From positions 62,001 through 126,000 of the forward strand of contig UQTJ01000004.1 in assembly GCA_900544075.1 (NCBI GenBank): a stretch of DNA of 64,000 nt. The letters are read 5' to 3'. The notes under the pieces are model-generated. The model was not told the DNA's origin, searched no databases, and was given only the letters and a program-made list of their open reading frames with translations. The position numbers and the translations under genes are program-made. Shown here one piece after another: positions 17,148-25,375 of this stretch (position 1 is the stretch's first letter; every line of letters starts with the position of its first letter). The stretch comes from an uncultured Bacteroides sp. (lineage in GTDB: Bacteria; Bacteroidota; Bacteroidia; Bacteroidales; Bacteroidaceae).

Positions 17148-19235
17148 TTAGTCGAAGAAATTCCAGGAGATACCGAACTTGAACGCTCTCGGATTAAGAG
17201 GGTAGTGAGGAGCAAATATATAACTCCTTTCTCCTGTGCCTTGAACAAGATTATACATCATAACGAATATACGTGTGCGTTTCAGATGTATGTTCAAGTA
17301 TCCGTTTACTAAAGGATATCCTCCAAGTTTGTATCTTGTTTCCGGGTTCTGCAGATAGAACTGTCCTATGGCCGGTGCATAATCAGGTGCATAATATTGA
17401 GTGAAGTATCTTACGTCCGCTCCCAATTCCACTGTAAGAACCTTCTTTGCAAGTCCGGCTCTGATATATAAGTTATGATATAGAACCAAATCGGGCAATG
17501 GCAATATAGTGCTGTTACTGCTCTTCTGATATACTACTTCATTGTCCAGATGCAAGATTCCAAGTTTGAAATCCTGTCGGAGTTTTGCACTGAATACCTG
17601 AATATTACCTGCATTCTGTCTTACAGCAACATCGTTCTTATAGGTCTTTGTTCCTGCGTCATTACTTGAGGTATATCCCACAGAAGTGTTGTCCAGGTAA
17701 GTGTAATTGGTGATGTTTTCCACTCCGGCTTGCAATTGTGTACGCCAGCGGTCAATGCTTAGTTTTCCCTCCAGTTTTGTACGTGTAATCATTGAAAGGT
17801 CATTGTCCCACCAGTAATGTTTTGAATGGAAATGACGATAGTAGAATGTAGGTTTTATATTCTTAATATATGCATTGGCATCGAGTCTTACTGTGTCGTT
17901 AAACAGACGGAAGTTGAGGTCACCCTTACCTTCTATATTAAACTGTCCGATATCCTCACCCAAGACTGCTACCTCTCCAAGTACATCATAGTGTATGGTC
18001 TTTCCCTGTGATTTTATCAGCTGTCCTCCCACAGACAGTGTGTTTTCCTTGTAGTCGCGCATAAACTGCCCCGGAGTTCCGTTTATACTGTCTGTCATGG
18101 AAAATCTTCTGTGTTCGAAACTTACGAATGCCGTAAGTCCGGCCTTTGCCCATTTATTGAAACCTTCCCTAAGTGAGATTCCTACAGTGTTTTTAACGGA
18201 CATATATTTGGTCATATCCGTAGAGTCATTGCCAAGATAGTTGTTCTGGAAATATTCCCTGTTCTGCTTGTCATTCTGCGATATGTATCTTCGGGTGTTC
18301 ATATCCACCTTCACTGTGTGGATAAAGCTTGTAACCGGAACGAATACCTCTTTCACAATTGTATCGTTCTCACTGCTTTCATCCTTGTAGAATCCCAAAT
18401 TATATCTGTGACTCAGGAAAGCATGATATCCCGTATTCTTGTTCCATATGTCTTGTAGATTGGTCTGTATTTCGTACGACTTGTAAACTCTTTTTCCATC
18501 TGCCATTTCAAGTGGGTGAGTTATATATCTGTCATCGGCTATACCACCGTTCTCTGTCACTTTATAATTGTTGTTTATGAAATTGAAATGCATTTCATAC
18601 TTGTCGCCATGATAGTAGGTGAACAGGTTGCCGTTGAATTGTGCAGTAGATTGATTCAGGTATTGTCCTCGTCCGTAGATATAGTCAATGTCAAAGCCGA
18701 AACCTAACCTCTTGTTCACATTTACAGCAAAATAAGCCTTAAATTGCTCCTCAGCACGTCTGCTGGAACCTAATTTGTAGTAAGTAAGATTAGTGAACGG
18801 AGATTTTGTGTTTGTATATTTCACAGTTCCCGGCGTATCGTATGAAAAAGAATAAGGATCTGTGAAAAACTCCTGTGTGGTTTCTTTTCTTTCAAAAAAC
18901 ACATGCGAGATACGTGGCGAACCTAAGTTACCCAAGTGGGTAAAATGTCCTGTTGGTCCTCCGTTGTCATTAGAGTTCTGAAAGCCAAATTGCAGTGTGT
19001 CTACAGGTACTTGAATCCTGTTTCCAAAACGTTCGTCTATAGTCCACGAACTTAAACCTACGGGTACAGTACTTGCGTCAACAACAGCTGTTGTATCTAT
19101 AGGATTGCCGTTTCGGTCAAAACGGTCACTGCTCATTCCGGAAGCGGATGTACCGTATTGGCTTTGCATCATAGTTTGTGCGAAAGAGTTAACGCACGTT
19201 ATTATCAATATGGTTATAATCAGTATCTTTCTCAT
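17148..19235 (-). CDS. Putative outer-membrane porin
   Basis: A large secreted protein of 695 residues. I start it at the ATG at 19235 (MRKILIITILIITCVNSFAQ, a good signal peptide) rather than at 19283, because the extra 16 residues do not fit a signal sequence. The rest alternates aromatic and polar residues, with many short beta-strand-like segments and a C-terminal FKFGISWNFFD ending in an aromatic residue, as in barrel proteins. It matches the Bacteroidetes putative porin family (Porin_10 type). The substrate is unknown. It is 24 bases upstream of the solute-binding-protein gene on the same strand. Confidence 0.78.
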   Translation of the reverse strand: MRKILIITILIITCVNSFAQTMMQSQYGTSASGMSSDRFDRNGNPIDTTAVVDASTVPVGLSSWTIDERFGNRIQVPVDTLQFGFQNSNDNGGPTGHFTHLGNLGSPRISHVFFERKETTQEFFTDPYSFSYDTPGTVKYTNTKSPFTNLTYYKLGSSRRAEEQFKAYFAVNVNKRLGFGFDIDYIYGRGQYLNQSTAQFNGNLFTYYHGDKYEMHFNFINNNYKVTENGGIADDRYITHPLEMADGKRVYKSYEIQTNLQDIWNKNTGYHAFLSHRYNLGFYKDESSENDTIVKEVFVPVTSFIHTVKVDMNTRRYISQNDKQNREYFQNNYLGNDSTDMTKYMSVKNTVGISLREGFNKWAKAGLTAFVSFEHRRFSMTDSINGTPGQFMRDYKENTLSVGGQLIKSQGKTIHYDVLGEVAVLGEDIGQFNIEGKGDLNFRLFNDTVRLDANAYIKNIKPTFYYRHFHSKHYWWDNDLSMITRTKLEGKLSIDRWRTQLQAGVENITNYTYLDNTSVGYTSSNDAGTKTYKNDVAVRQNAGNIQVFSAKLRQDFKLGILHLDNEVVYQKSSNSTILPLPDLVLYHNLYIRAGLAKKVLTVELGADVRYFTQYYAPDYAPAIGQFYLQNPETRYKLGGYPLVNGYLNIHLKRTRIFVMMYNLVQGTGERSYIFAPHYPLNPRAFKFGISWNFFD

Positions 19236-19337
19236 AATGGGGCAAAGATAGTGCAAAACGAGAGAAGTACAAAGCGAAAACATAGTTTTCGGCTCTTAAA
19301 TCCGATGTACAGCCTATCTTATATTAAGATACTATAT

Positions 19338-19372
19338 AAAAAAACACAAGTTTTGCATTTGCAAAACTTGTG
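19338..19372 (-). terminator. Terminator of the 2-oxoacid oxidoreductase operon
   Basis: A perfect inverted repeat CACAAGTTTTGCA (19345-19357) with TGCAAAACTTGTG (19360-19372), followed on the minus strand by TTTTTTTATA. It is about 175 bases beyond the last gene of the operon. Confidence 0.75.
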
Positions 19373-19547
19373 GTATAAAAGTAATAAAGAATGTATCGGT
19401 CTGGCCTGAATGTGGTCTTCAGTAGGTCAAGCTTGATAGTTAGCGAGTTTATGAAATAATACCGTTTGGCATTTTAGCTTTATTTACTAAGTCAACTTGT
19501 TGACTGATAATTCTTTACTACTTTAGAACTTAAATAATAAATATTTA

Positions 19548-20090
19548 TTATGCTTCTTTTATTATCTCCATTCCGATACGGATAGCTTCTTCGTTCATCG
19601 GGATGAGGTGATGATGGCGTTCCGGCAATGTCTTGCGCAAAGCCTTTACTACGCTTTCTATCGAAACTATAGGCATTAGTTTCAGCAGTCCGCCGAGAAC
19701 AATCATGTTGAATGTTTTTGCCATGTTTCTCTCATTAGCCTCGTCCATTGCATCTATGCGATATACCTTGATATCCTTTCTTGTAGGAGGATTGATGATT
19801 CCGTAACCGTCGTATATCAGTATTCCGCCAGGTTTTACTTTGTTCTCGAATTTGGCTAACGATGGCTGGTTAAGAATTATTGCGCAGTCATATTTGCTCA
19901 GGATAGGAGAAGAGATTCTTTCATCGCTCACTATTACTGTGACGTTTGCTGTACCACCTCTCTGTTCAGGTCCGTATGCCGGCATCCAGGTCACTTCCTT
20001 GTTTTCCATCAGTCCGGAGTAGGCAAGTATCTTACCCATTGACAATACTCCTTGTCCTCCGAATCCGGCTATAATTATTTCATGTTTCAT
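19548..20090 (-). CDS. 2-oxoacid:ferredoxin oxidoreductase, gamma subunit
   Basis: A 180-residue subunit beginning EIIIAGFGGQGVLSMGKILAY, the signature of the gamma domain of pyruvate or 2-oxoacid ferredoxin oxidoreductases, with PAYGPEQRGGTANV and the C-terminal LGGLLKLMPIVS. It completes the enzyme encoded by the upstream alpha, beta and ferredoxin genes. Whether the substrate is 2-oxoglutarate (Kor) or a branched-chain oxoacid (Vor) cannot be decided here. Last gene in the operon, 30 bases after the beta gene. Confidence 0.9.
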   Translation of the reverse strand: MKHEIIIAGFGGQGVLSMGKILAYSGLMENKEVTWMPAYGPEQRGGTANVTVIVSDERISSPILSKYDCAIILNQPSLAKFENKVKPGGILIYDGYGIINPPTRKDIKVYRIDAMDEANERNMAKTFNMIVLGGLLKLMPIVSIESVVKALRKTLPERHHHLIPMNEEAIRIGMEIIKEA

Positions 20091-20120
20091 GTTCTTCGAA
20101 TAATTAATGTGATTGAACTT

Positions 20121-20888
20121 TTATAAAGTAGTGTCCTTCAAATCGCCCAACTGATAGAATGGGAACATGTTTTCTTCCATCCATTTGTTGGCCTTTTCAG
20201 GTGACATTTTCCAACCGGAATTACATGTAGAAACTATTTCCACAAGATTTGAACCTTTGCCCTGCATAGAGTTTTCGAAGGCCTTTCTTATGGCTTTCTT
20301 TGCCTTGCGGATGGCTGCCACTGTGTGTACAGACTGTCTTGTAACGTAGCAGGTACCTTCAAGAGTAGCTGCTATTTCTGTCATCTTGAGCGGATATCCG
20401 TGTATTTCAGGGATTCGTCCGTAAGGACATGTAGCAGTCTTCATTCCTAAAAGAGTGGTAGGAGCCATCTGTCCTCCTGTCATACCATAGATGGCATTGT
20501 TTATAAAGATGATAGTGATATTCTCACCTCTGTTAAGTGCATGAATTGTTTCAGCAGTACCTATACATGCCAGGTCGCCGTCACCCTGGTATGTGAATAC
20601 CAATCTGTCCGGCCATAGTCTTTTGATAGCTGTAGCCAGTGCTGGAGCACGTCCGTGTGCCGCTTCCTGACAGTCGATGTCAAGGTAATTGTACATAAAT
20701 ACGGCGCAACCTACAGGGCTTACACCTACAGCCTTCTCGCTCATTCCCATTTCGTCTATCACTTCGGCTATGAGCTTGTGTACTACTCCGTGGCTGCAGC
20801 CCGGGCAGTAGTGCATTGGATTATCATTGAGCAGTCGCGGTTTCTGGTACACCAGATTTTCCGGCTTCATTATTTCTTCTTTAGTCAT
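20121..20888 (-). CDS. 2-oxoacid:ferredoxin oxidoreductase, beta (TPP) subunit
   Basis: The 255-residue catalytic subunit that binds thiamine pyrophosphate. The motif GDGDLACIG...NNAIYGMTGGQ is the TPP-magnesium signature; Cys residues near the N-terminus (HYCPGCSHG) and TATCPYGR are as in archaeal-type beta subunits. Together with the alpha, gamma and ferredoxin subunits it would convert a 2-oxoacid plus CoA into acyl-CoA, CO2 and reduced ferredoxin, reversibly. It starts 21 bases after the small membrane protein gene. Confidence 0.92.
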   Translation of the reverse strand: MTKEEIMKPENLVYQKPRLLNDNPMHYCPGCSHGVVHKLIAEVIDEMGMSEKAVGVSPVGCAVFMYNYLDIDCQEAAHGRAPALATAIKRLWPDRLVFTYQGDGDLACIGTAETIHALNRGENITIIFINNAIYGMTGGQMAPTTLLGMKTATCPYGRIPEIHGYPLKMTEIAATLEGTCYVTRQSVHTVAAIRKAKKAIRKAFENSMQGKGSNLVEIVSTCNSGWKMSPEKANKWMEENMFPFYQLGDLKDTTL

Positions 20889-20909
20889 ATTCTTGTCCTC
20901 CGGTTAATG

Positions 20910-21080
20910 TCATAGTAAGAAACGGAACACGAATTCCATCATTTTCAGGAACAGTGAAGCACCACACACATAGAAGAATATGGTCTTGTCTTCACCAATA
21001 GTAAAATATAATATTACTGATGCCAGTGCTCCTATCATGAACAAAATGTTCAGTATGGTTCTTATTCTGTCGATATTCAT
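20910..21080 (-). CDS. Small membrane protein inside the oxidoreductase operon
   Basis: A 56-residue open frame from ATG at 21080 to TGA at 20912-20910, translated by hand. It starts MNIDRIRTILNILFMIGALA and has two likely membrane segments (about residues 8-27 and 33-46) separated by a short TIGEDKT turn. It lies 18 bases after the alpha-subunit stop and 21 bases before the beta-subunit start, on the same strand, with no other gene possible in the gap. The tight spacing and clear hydrophobic pattern support a real gene. I do not recognise a family; a role in tethering the enzyme to the membrane is a guess. Confidence 0.7.
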   Translation of the reverse strand: MNIDRIRTILNILFMIGALASVILYFTIGEDKTIFFYVCGASLFLKMMEFVFRFLL

Positions 21081-21098
21081 TATAGTTTCTTACCAGGG

Positions 21099-22178
21099 TT
21101 ATTTAATGAGTTTTTCTTTAAGGGCATCTACAACTTCGTCCGGATCAGGAACAATACCTCCCAGTCTTCCGAAGTGGTGTACCGGTATGTTGCATTCTAC
21201 AGCCAATTTCACATCTTCAATCATCTGTCCGCTGTTCAACTCTACCACCAAAATACCTTTAACTTGTTTTGCGCGTTTTGCTATTTCCGGAGCAGGGAAT
21301 GGCCATAATGTAATAGGGCGGAACAATCCTACTTTTATGCCTTCTTCGCGTGCATGTTCCATTGCCTTCTGTGCGATACGTGCGCAAGAACCGAATGCTA
21401 CTATCATATATTCTGCATCTTCACATTCTATTTCTTCACAACGTCTTTCGTTTGCTTCTATCTCTGCATACTTGTTCTGCAGATGTATGTTTCTTTGTTC
21501 CATTACAGCAGGGTCAAGTTCCAGAGAAGTAATTACGTTTGGCTTGCGTCCCTTACATCCGGTAGAAGCCCATGGACATTGTTCGATGATTTCTTCATCA
21601 GTACGTCTTGGCTTAGGTTCAGGCAGTACTACCTTTTCCATCATCTGCCCTATAACTCCATCTGCCAAAATCATGGCCGGATTGCGATATTTAAAAGCAA
21701 GGTCAAATCCCAGTTTGACGAAATCAGCCATTTCCTGAACTGATGCCGGAGCCAATGCTATTACGCGATAGTCGCCGTGTCCGCCACCTTTGGTAGTCTG
21801 GAAATAATCGGCCTGACTTGGCTGGATTGTTCCCAATCCCGGACCTCCACGCATTACGTTTACGATAAGACATGGTAATTCGGCACCTGCTATATATGAG
21901 ATACCTTCCTGCTTCAGGCTGACGCCCGGGCTTGACGATGATGTCATTACCATTTTTCCTGTTCCTGCTCCACCATATACCATATTGATTGCAGCAACTT
22001 CACTCTCTGCCTGCAGTACAACCATTCCGGTTGTTTCCCATGGCTTTTGTTCAGCCAGTGTTTCGAGCACTTCCGACTGCGGAGTGATAGGATAACCGAA
22101 GTATCCGTCCACACCAATGCGTATTGCGGCATGGGCTATGGCTTCGTTACCTTTCATTAGAACTACTTCTTCTGCCAT
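21099..22178 (-). CDS. vorB: 2-oxoacid:ferredoxin oxidoreductase, alpha subunit (VorB/KorA type)
   Basis: A 359-residue alpha subunit with the pyrimidine-binding and transketolase C-terminal domains. Typical segments are GYPITPQSEVLETLAE, AESEVAAINMVYGGAGTGKMVMTSSSSPG, and the C-terminal VELNSGQMIEDVK and HHFGRLGG. This type is usually named 3-methyl-2-oxobutanoate dehydrogenase VorB or 2-oxoglutarate KorA; the names overlap in databases and the substrate is not settled by sequence. In gut Bacteroides such an enzyme supplies 2-oxoglutarate or branched acyl-CoA metabolism through ferredoxin. Confidence 0.9.
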   Translation of the reverse strand: MAEEVVLMKGNEAIAHAAIRIGVDGYFGYPITPQSEVLETLAEQKPWETTGMVVLQAESEVAAINMVYGGAGTGKMVMTSSSSPGVSLKQEGISYIAGAELPCLIVNVMRGGPGLGTIQPSQADYFQTTKGGGHGDYRVIALAPASVQEMADFVKLGFDLAFKYRNPAMILADGVIGQMMEKVVLPEPKPRRTDEEIIEQCPWASTGCKGRKPNVITSLELDPAVMEQRNIHLQNKYAEIEANERRCEEIECEDAEYMIVAFGSCARIAQKAMEHAREEGIKVGLFRPITLWPFPAPEIAKRAKQVKGILVVELNSGQMIEDVKLAVECNIPVHHFGRLGGIVPDPDEVVDALKEKLIK

Positions 22179-22221
22179 ATTAATTTTTTTTGTTTTTTCG
22201 TTAGTTATTGATTAGGGATTG

Positions 22222-22449
22222 TTATTCGCATTTAGCTCTATACACCGTCAGACAACCGTCCGGACATACTATAGCGCATGAAGAACAACCGTTGCAGGTA
22301 TCTTCTACTACCTGCTGTACATAATTATATCCTTTTTGATTTACCTTTGGAGTTAGAGCCAATACTTTAAGAGGGCAAGCCACTACGCATAAATTGCATC
22401 CTTTGCATCGCTCGGTGTTTACTACCACCACTCCTTTCATTTTAGCCAT
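22222..22449 (-). CDS. 4Fe-4S ferredoxin subunit of the oxidoreductase
   Basis: A 75-residue two-cluster ferredoxin. The two CxxCxxCxxxC motifs are CKGCNLCVVACP near residue 16 and CNGCSSCAIVCP near residue 52. It is the delta-type electron carrier subunit, 43 bases upstream of the alpha gene in the same operon. Confidence 0.92.
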   Translation of the reverse strand: MAKMKGVVVVNTERCKGCNLCVVACPLKVLALTPKVNQKGYNYVQQVVEDTCNGCSSCAIVCPDGCLTVYRAKCE

Positions 22450-22464
22450 ATATACTTATTTAGT

Positions 22465-22743
22465 TTATTGATTAAACATATCTTTATTATAGAAGTTCAG
22501 AATATCCATAACCATAGCCCTTGCCTCTTTGGCCGGACTGTCAGGATTTAGACTTATCGCTTCCTGATAATTGTTGAGTGCACCTTGCCAGTCGCCAAGC
22601 TTTCTGCAAGCATTTCCTAACAGATAATAAGCCTTATCTGTATCTCCTGTGTTTTCTTTAATAATAGTGTTCAGAGCTTCTTTGGCTTCGGCAATGTTGC
22701 CGTCATTAATCATTGATTTTATGTTTTCCAATACTTCGTTCAT
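22465..22743 (-). CDS. Tetratricopeptide-repeat protein
   Basis: About 92 residues from the ATG at 22743 (the preceding in-frame TTG at 22746 would add one residue). It holds about two TPR units, the clearest being KAYYLLGNACRKLGDWQGALNNYQEAISLNPDSPAK, with no signal peptide, so it is cytoplasmic. First gene of the oxidoreductase operon, 15 bases ahead of the ferredoxin gene. A scaffold or assembly role for the enzyme is possible; nothing in the sequence proves it. Confidence 0.8.
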   Translation of the reverse strand: MNEVLENIKSMINDGNIAEAKEALNTIIKENTGDTDKAYYLLGNACRKLGDWQGALNNYQEAISLNPDSPAKEARAMVMDILNFYNKDMFNQ

Positions 22744-22870
22744 CAAAATACAAAATGTTTAAGACGTATGCAAAGATACATTTTATTTAATATCAAAGTT
22801 TATTTTTTTAGAATAAATCGTCATCATTTGTCCTTTTTTAGTGTGTTTTGTCGTTATTTTATGTATTTCT

Positions 22871-22901
22871 TTTGTAAGTATTTTTATTTGTTATACCTTT
22901 G
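22871..22901 (+). promoter_or_regulatory. Promoter of the Nfn-like gene
   Basis: TTTG (22871-22874), 19 bases, then TACCTTTG (22894-22901): a full match to the Bacteroidetes vegetative promoter, giving a leader of about 50 bases. Confidence 0.8.
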
Positions 22902-22958
22902 CGAGGTTGAAACAAAAAGAATGAAAAACAGAAATATAACTAACTTTAAGTGCTCAAA

Positions 22959-25253
22959 ATGAACAAAATTATTTCAAAAGAACATTTTTCAGAGAAGGTT
23001 TTTAAATTGGTTATAGAAGCTCCTCTGATAGCAAAGTCTCGCAAGGCCGGTCATTTTGTTATAGTGCGTGTAGGCGAAAAAGGTGAGCGTATGCCTCTTA
23101 CTATTGCTGAGGCAGATCCTGTAAAAGGTACAATTACTTTAGTTGTACAGAAAGTGGGATTGTCTTCAACTCGTCTGTGTGAACTGAATGAGGGAGATTA
23201 TATTAATGACGTTGTAGGACCTCTTGGCAAGGCGACACATATTGAAAATTTCGGTACTGTAGTTTGTGCCGGAGGAGGAGTAGGTGTTGCTCCTATGCTT
23301 CCTATCGTTCAGGCTCTTAAGGCAGCCGGAAACAGAGTGATTACTGTACTTGCCGGACGTTCAAAAGAACTTATTATTCTTGAAAAAGAAATGCGTGCAA
23401 GTTCTGATGAAGTAATAATCATGACTGATGACGGCTCATATGGAAAGAAAGGTTTGGTAACTGAAGGTATAGAAGAGGTTATCAAGCGCGAGAAGGTGGA
23501 TAAATGTTTTGCCATCGGTCCTGCCATAATGATGAAGTTCGTTTGTCTGCTTACAAAGAAATATGAGATTCCTACAGATGTATCTTTGAATACTATAATG
23601 GTGGACGGTACAGGTATGTGTGGTGCTTGCCGTATCACTGTCGGTGGTAAGACTAAGTTCGTTTGTGTAGATGGTCCTGAATTTGATGGCCATCAGGTGG
23701 ATTTCGATGAAATGCTGAAACGTATGGGAGCATTCAAGGAAATCGAAGTGGAAGAAATCCACAAACTTGATCCTAAACCGGATACATGCGAAGCTGTAAA
23801 ACCGGCTGACGACCGTTCTGCACAGTGGCGTGAAGAATTGCGTAAGAGTATGAAGCCAAAGGAACGTACTCTTATCCCACGCGTTCATATGAACGAACTT
23901 GATCCTGAATATCGTTCACACAGCCGTAAGGAAGAAGTAAATCTTGGTCTTAACGAAGAACAGGCTCTTACAGAAGCAAAACGTTGTCTTGACTGTGCAA
24001 ATCCTTCATGTATGGAGGGCTGTCCGGTAGGAATTAATATACCGACATTTATAAAGAATATCGAACGCGGCGAATTCCTTGAAGCGGCACGTGTGTTGAA
24101 ACAGACAAGTGCACTTCCTGCTGTTTGCGGACGTGTTTGTCCACAGGAAAAACAGTGTGAGTCTAAATGTATCCATCTGAAAATGGGTCATGAAGCTGTT
24201 GCTATCGGTTATCTGGAACGCTTCGCTGCCGACTATGAACGTGAAAGCGGACAAATCTCTGTTCCTGAGATAGCAGAAAAGAAAGGTATCAAAGTTGCTG
24301 TAGTTGGTTCTGGCCCTGCAGGACTTTCATTTGCCGGCGATATGGCCAAGATGGGTTATGACGTAACAGTATTCGAAGCATTGCACGAAATCGGTGGTGT
24401 ATTGAAATACGGTATTCCTGAATTCCGTCTGCCTAATAAAATTGTTGATGTAGAGATTGACAACCTGTCTAAGATGGGAGTAAAATTCGTGAAAGACTGT
24501 ATCATCGGTAAGACTGTAAGCGTTGAAGATCTTGAGAATGAAGGATTCAAGGGAGTATTTGTTGCTTCAGGTGCCGGACTTCCTAACTTTATGAATATCC
24601 CAGGAGAGAACTCTATCAATATCATGTCTTCAAATGAGTATCTTACTCGAGTAAATCTGATGGATGCTGCAAGCGAAGATTCTGATACTCCTGTCACATT
24701 TGGTAAGCGTGTAGCCGTAATTGGTGGCGGTAACACTGCTATGGACTCTGTCCGTACAGCACGTCGTCTTGGTGCAGAAAAGGCGATGATTATCTACCGT
24801 CGTTCCGAAGCTGAAATGCCTGCTCGTCTTGAAGAAGTTAAACATGCCAAGGAAGAAGGAGTTGAATTCCTTACATTGCATAATCCTATCGAATATATTG
24901 CAGATGAAAAAGGACGTGTAAAACAGGTTGTTCTTCAGAAAATGGAACTTGGAGAACCTGATGCTTCAGGCCGTCGCAGTCCTGTTGCCATACCGGGTGC
25001 AATAGAAACAATAGACATAGATATGGCTATCGTCAGTGTAGGTGTATCTCCTAACCCAATCGTTCCTAATTCTATTCCGGGACTTGAACTCGGACGTAAA
25101 GGTACAATAGCTGTAAATGAAGATATGCAGTCTTCTATTCCTACAATATATGCCGGTGGTGATATTGTTCGTGGTGGCGCTACTGTAATCCTTGCTATGG
25201 GTGACGGTCGTCGTGCTGCAGCTGCAATGGACAAACAATTAAGTGGCGAATAA
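22959..25253 (+). CDS. Single-chain NADH-ferredoxin:NADP oxidoreductase (NfnA-NfnB fusion)
   Basis: A 764-residue flavoprotein fused from two usual subunits. Residues about 1-270 are the NfnA/PyrK-like part, with the FAD site RMPLTIAEADP, the NAD site and a [2Fe-2S] cluster (DGTGMCGACRITVGGKTKFVC). Residues about 290-764 are the glutamate-synthase small-subunit-like NfnB part, with two 4Fe-4S Cys groups (CLDCANPSCMEGCPVG; CGRVCPQEKQCESKC), an FAD fold (VAVVGSGPAGLSFAGDMA) and an NADP fold (VAVIGGGNTAMDSVRTARRLG). It probably balances NADH, NADPH and ferredoxin pools, possibly by bifurcation; databases often call it dihydroorotate dehydrogenase B/glutamate synthase. ATG at 22959 is preferred to GTG at 22950. 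Confidence 0.88.
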   Translation: MNKIISKEHFSEKVFKLVIEAPLIAKSRKAGHFVIVRVGEKGERMPLTIAEADPVKGTITLVVQKVGLSSTRLCELNEGDYINDVVGPLGKATHIENFGTVVCAGGGVGVAPMLPIVQALKAAGNRVITVLAGRSKELIILEKEMRASSDEVIIMTDDGSYGKKGLVTEGIEEVIKREKVDKCFAIGPAIMMKFVCLLTKKYEIPTDVSLNTIMVDGTGMCGACRITVGGKTKFVCVDGPEFDGHQVDFDEMLKRMGAFKEIEVEEIHKLDPKPDTCEAVKPADDRSAQWREELRKSMKPKERTLIPRVHMNELDPEYRSHSRKEEVNLGLNEEQALTEAKRCLDCANPSCMEGCPVGINIPTFIKNIERGEFLEAARVLKQTSALPAVCGRVCPQEKQCESKCIHLKMGHEAVAIGYLERFAADYERESGQISVPEIAEKKGIKVAVVGSGPAGLSFAGDMAKMGYDVTVFEALHEIGGVLKYGIPEFRLPNKIVDVEIDNLSKMGVKFVKDCIIGKTVSVEDLENEGFKGVFVASGAGLPNFMNIPGENSINIMSSNEYLTRVNLMDAASEDSDTPVTFGKRVAVIGGGNTAMDSVRTARRLGAEKAMIIYRRSEAEMPARLEEVKHAKEEGVEFLTLHNPIEYIADEKGRVKQVVLQKMELGEPDASGRRSPVAIPGAIETIDIDMAIVSVGVSPNPIVPNSIPGLELGRKGTIAVNEDMQSSIPTIYAGGDIVRGGATVILAMGDGRRAAAAMDKQLSGE

Positions 25254-25263
25254 TGTTTTAAAA

Positions 25264-25299
25264 GTATTTGCAAAGTGTTTTAAAAAGCTTTGCAAATAC
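25264..25299. repeat. Perfect 12-bp inverted repeat after the Nfn-like gene
   Basis: GTATTTGCAAAG (25264-25275) and CTTTGCAAATAC (25288-25299) with a 12-base spacer rich in T and A, 10 bases after the stop codon. A terminator hairpin follows it, so this may be a 3'-end stabilising or processing stem. Confidence 0.7.
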
Positions 25300-25315
25300 A
25301 ATAATTCCTCAACAA

Positions 25316-25358
25316 AACAATGGGAGCCGGATTTTTGATGTCCGGCTCCCGTTGTTTT
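25316..25358 (+). terminator. Terminator of the Nfn-like gene, possibly bidirectional
   Basis: GGGAGCCGGA (25322-25331) pairs with TCCGGCTCCC (25341-25350), extended by AACAA/TTGTT, followed by TTTTT. It lies between convergent genes, so it may also end the DUF349 gene from the other side. Confidence 0.85.
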
Positions 25359-25375
25359 TATTATGTATATTCAGA

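Noticed and set aside
20980..21738. 252-residue plus-strand open frame
   Set aside because: It is antisense to the alpha subunit gene and the small membrane gene, both with clear protein features; the plus-strand product has no family pattern.
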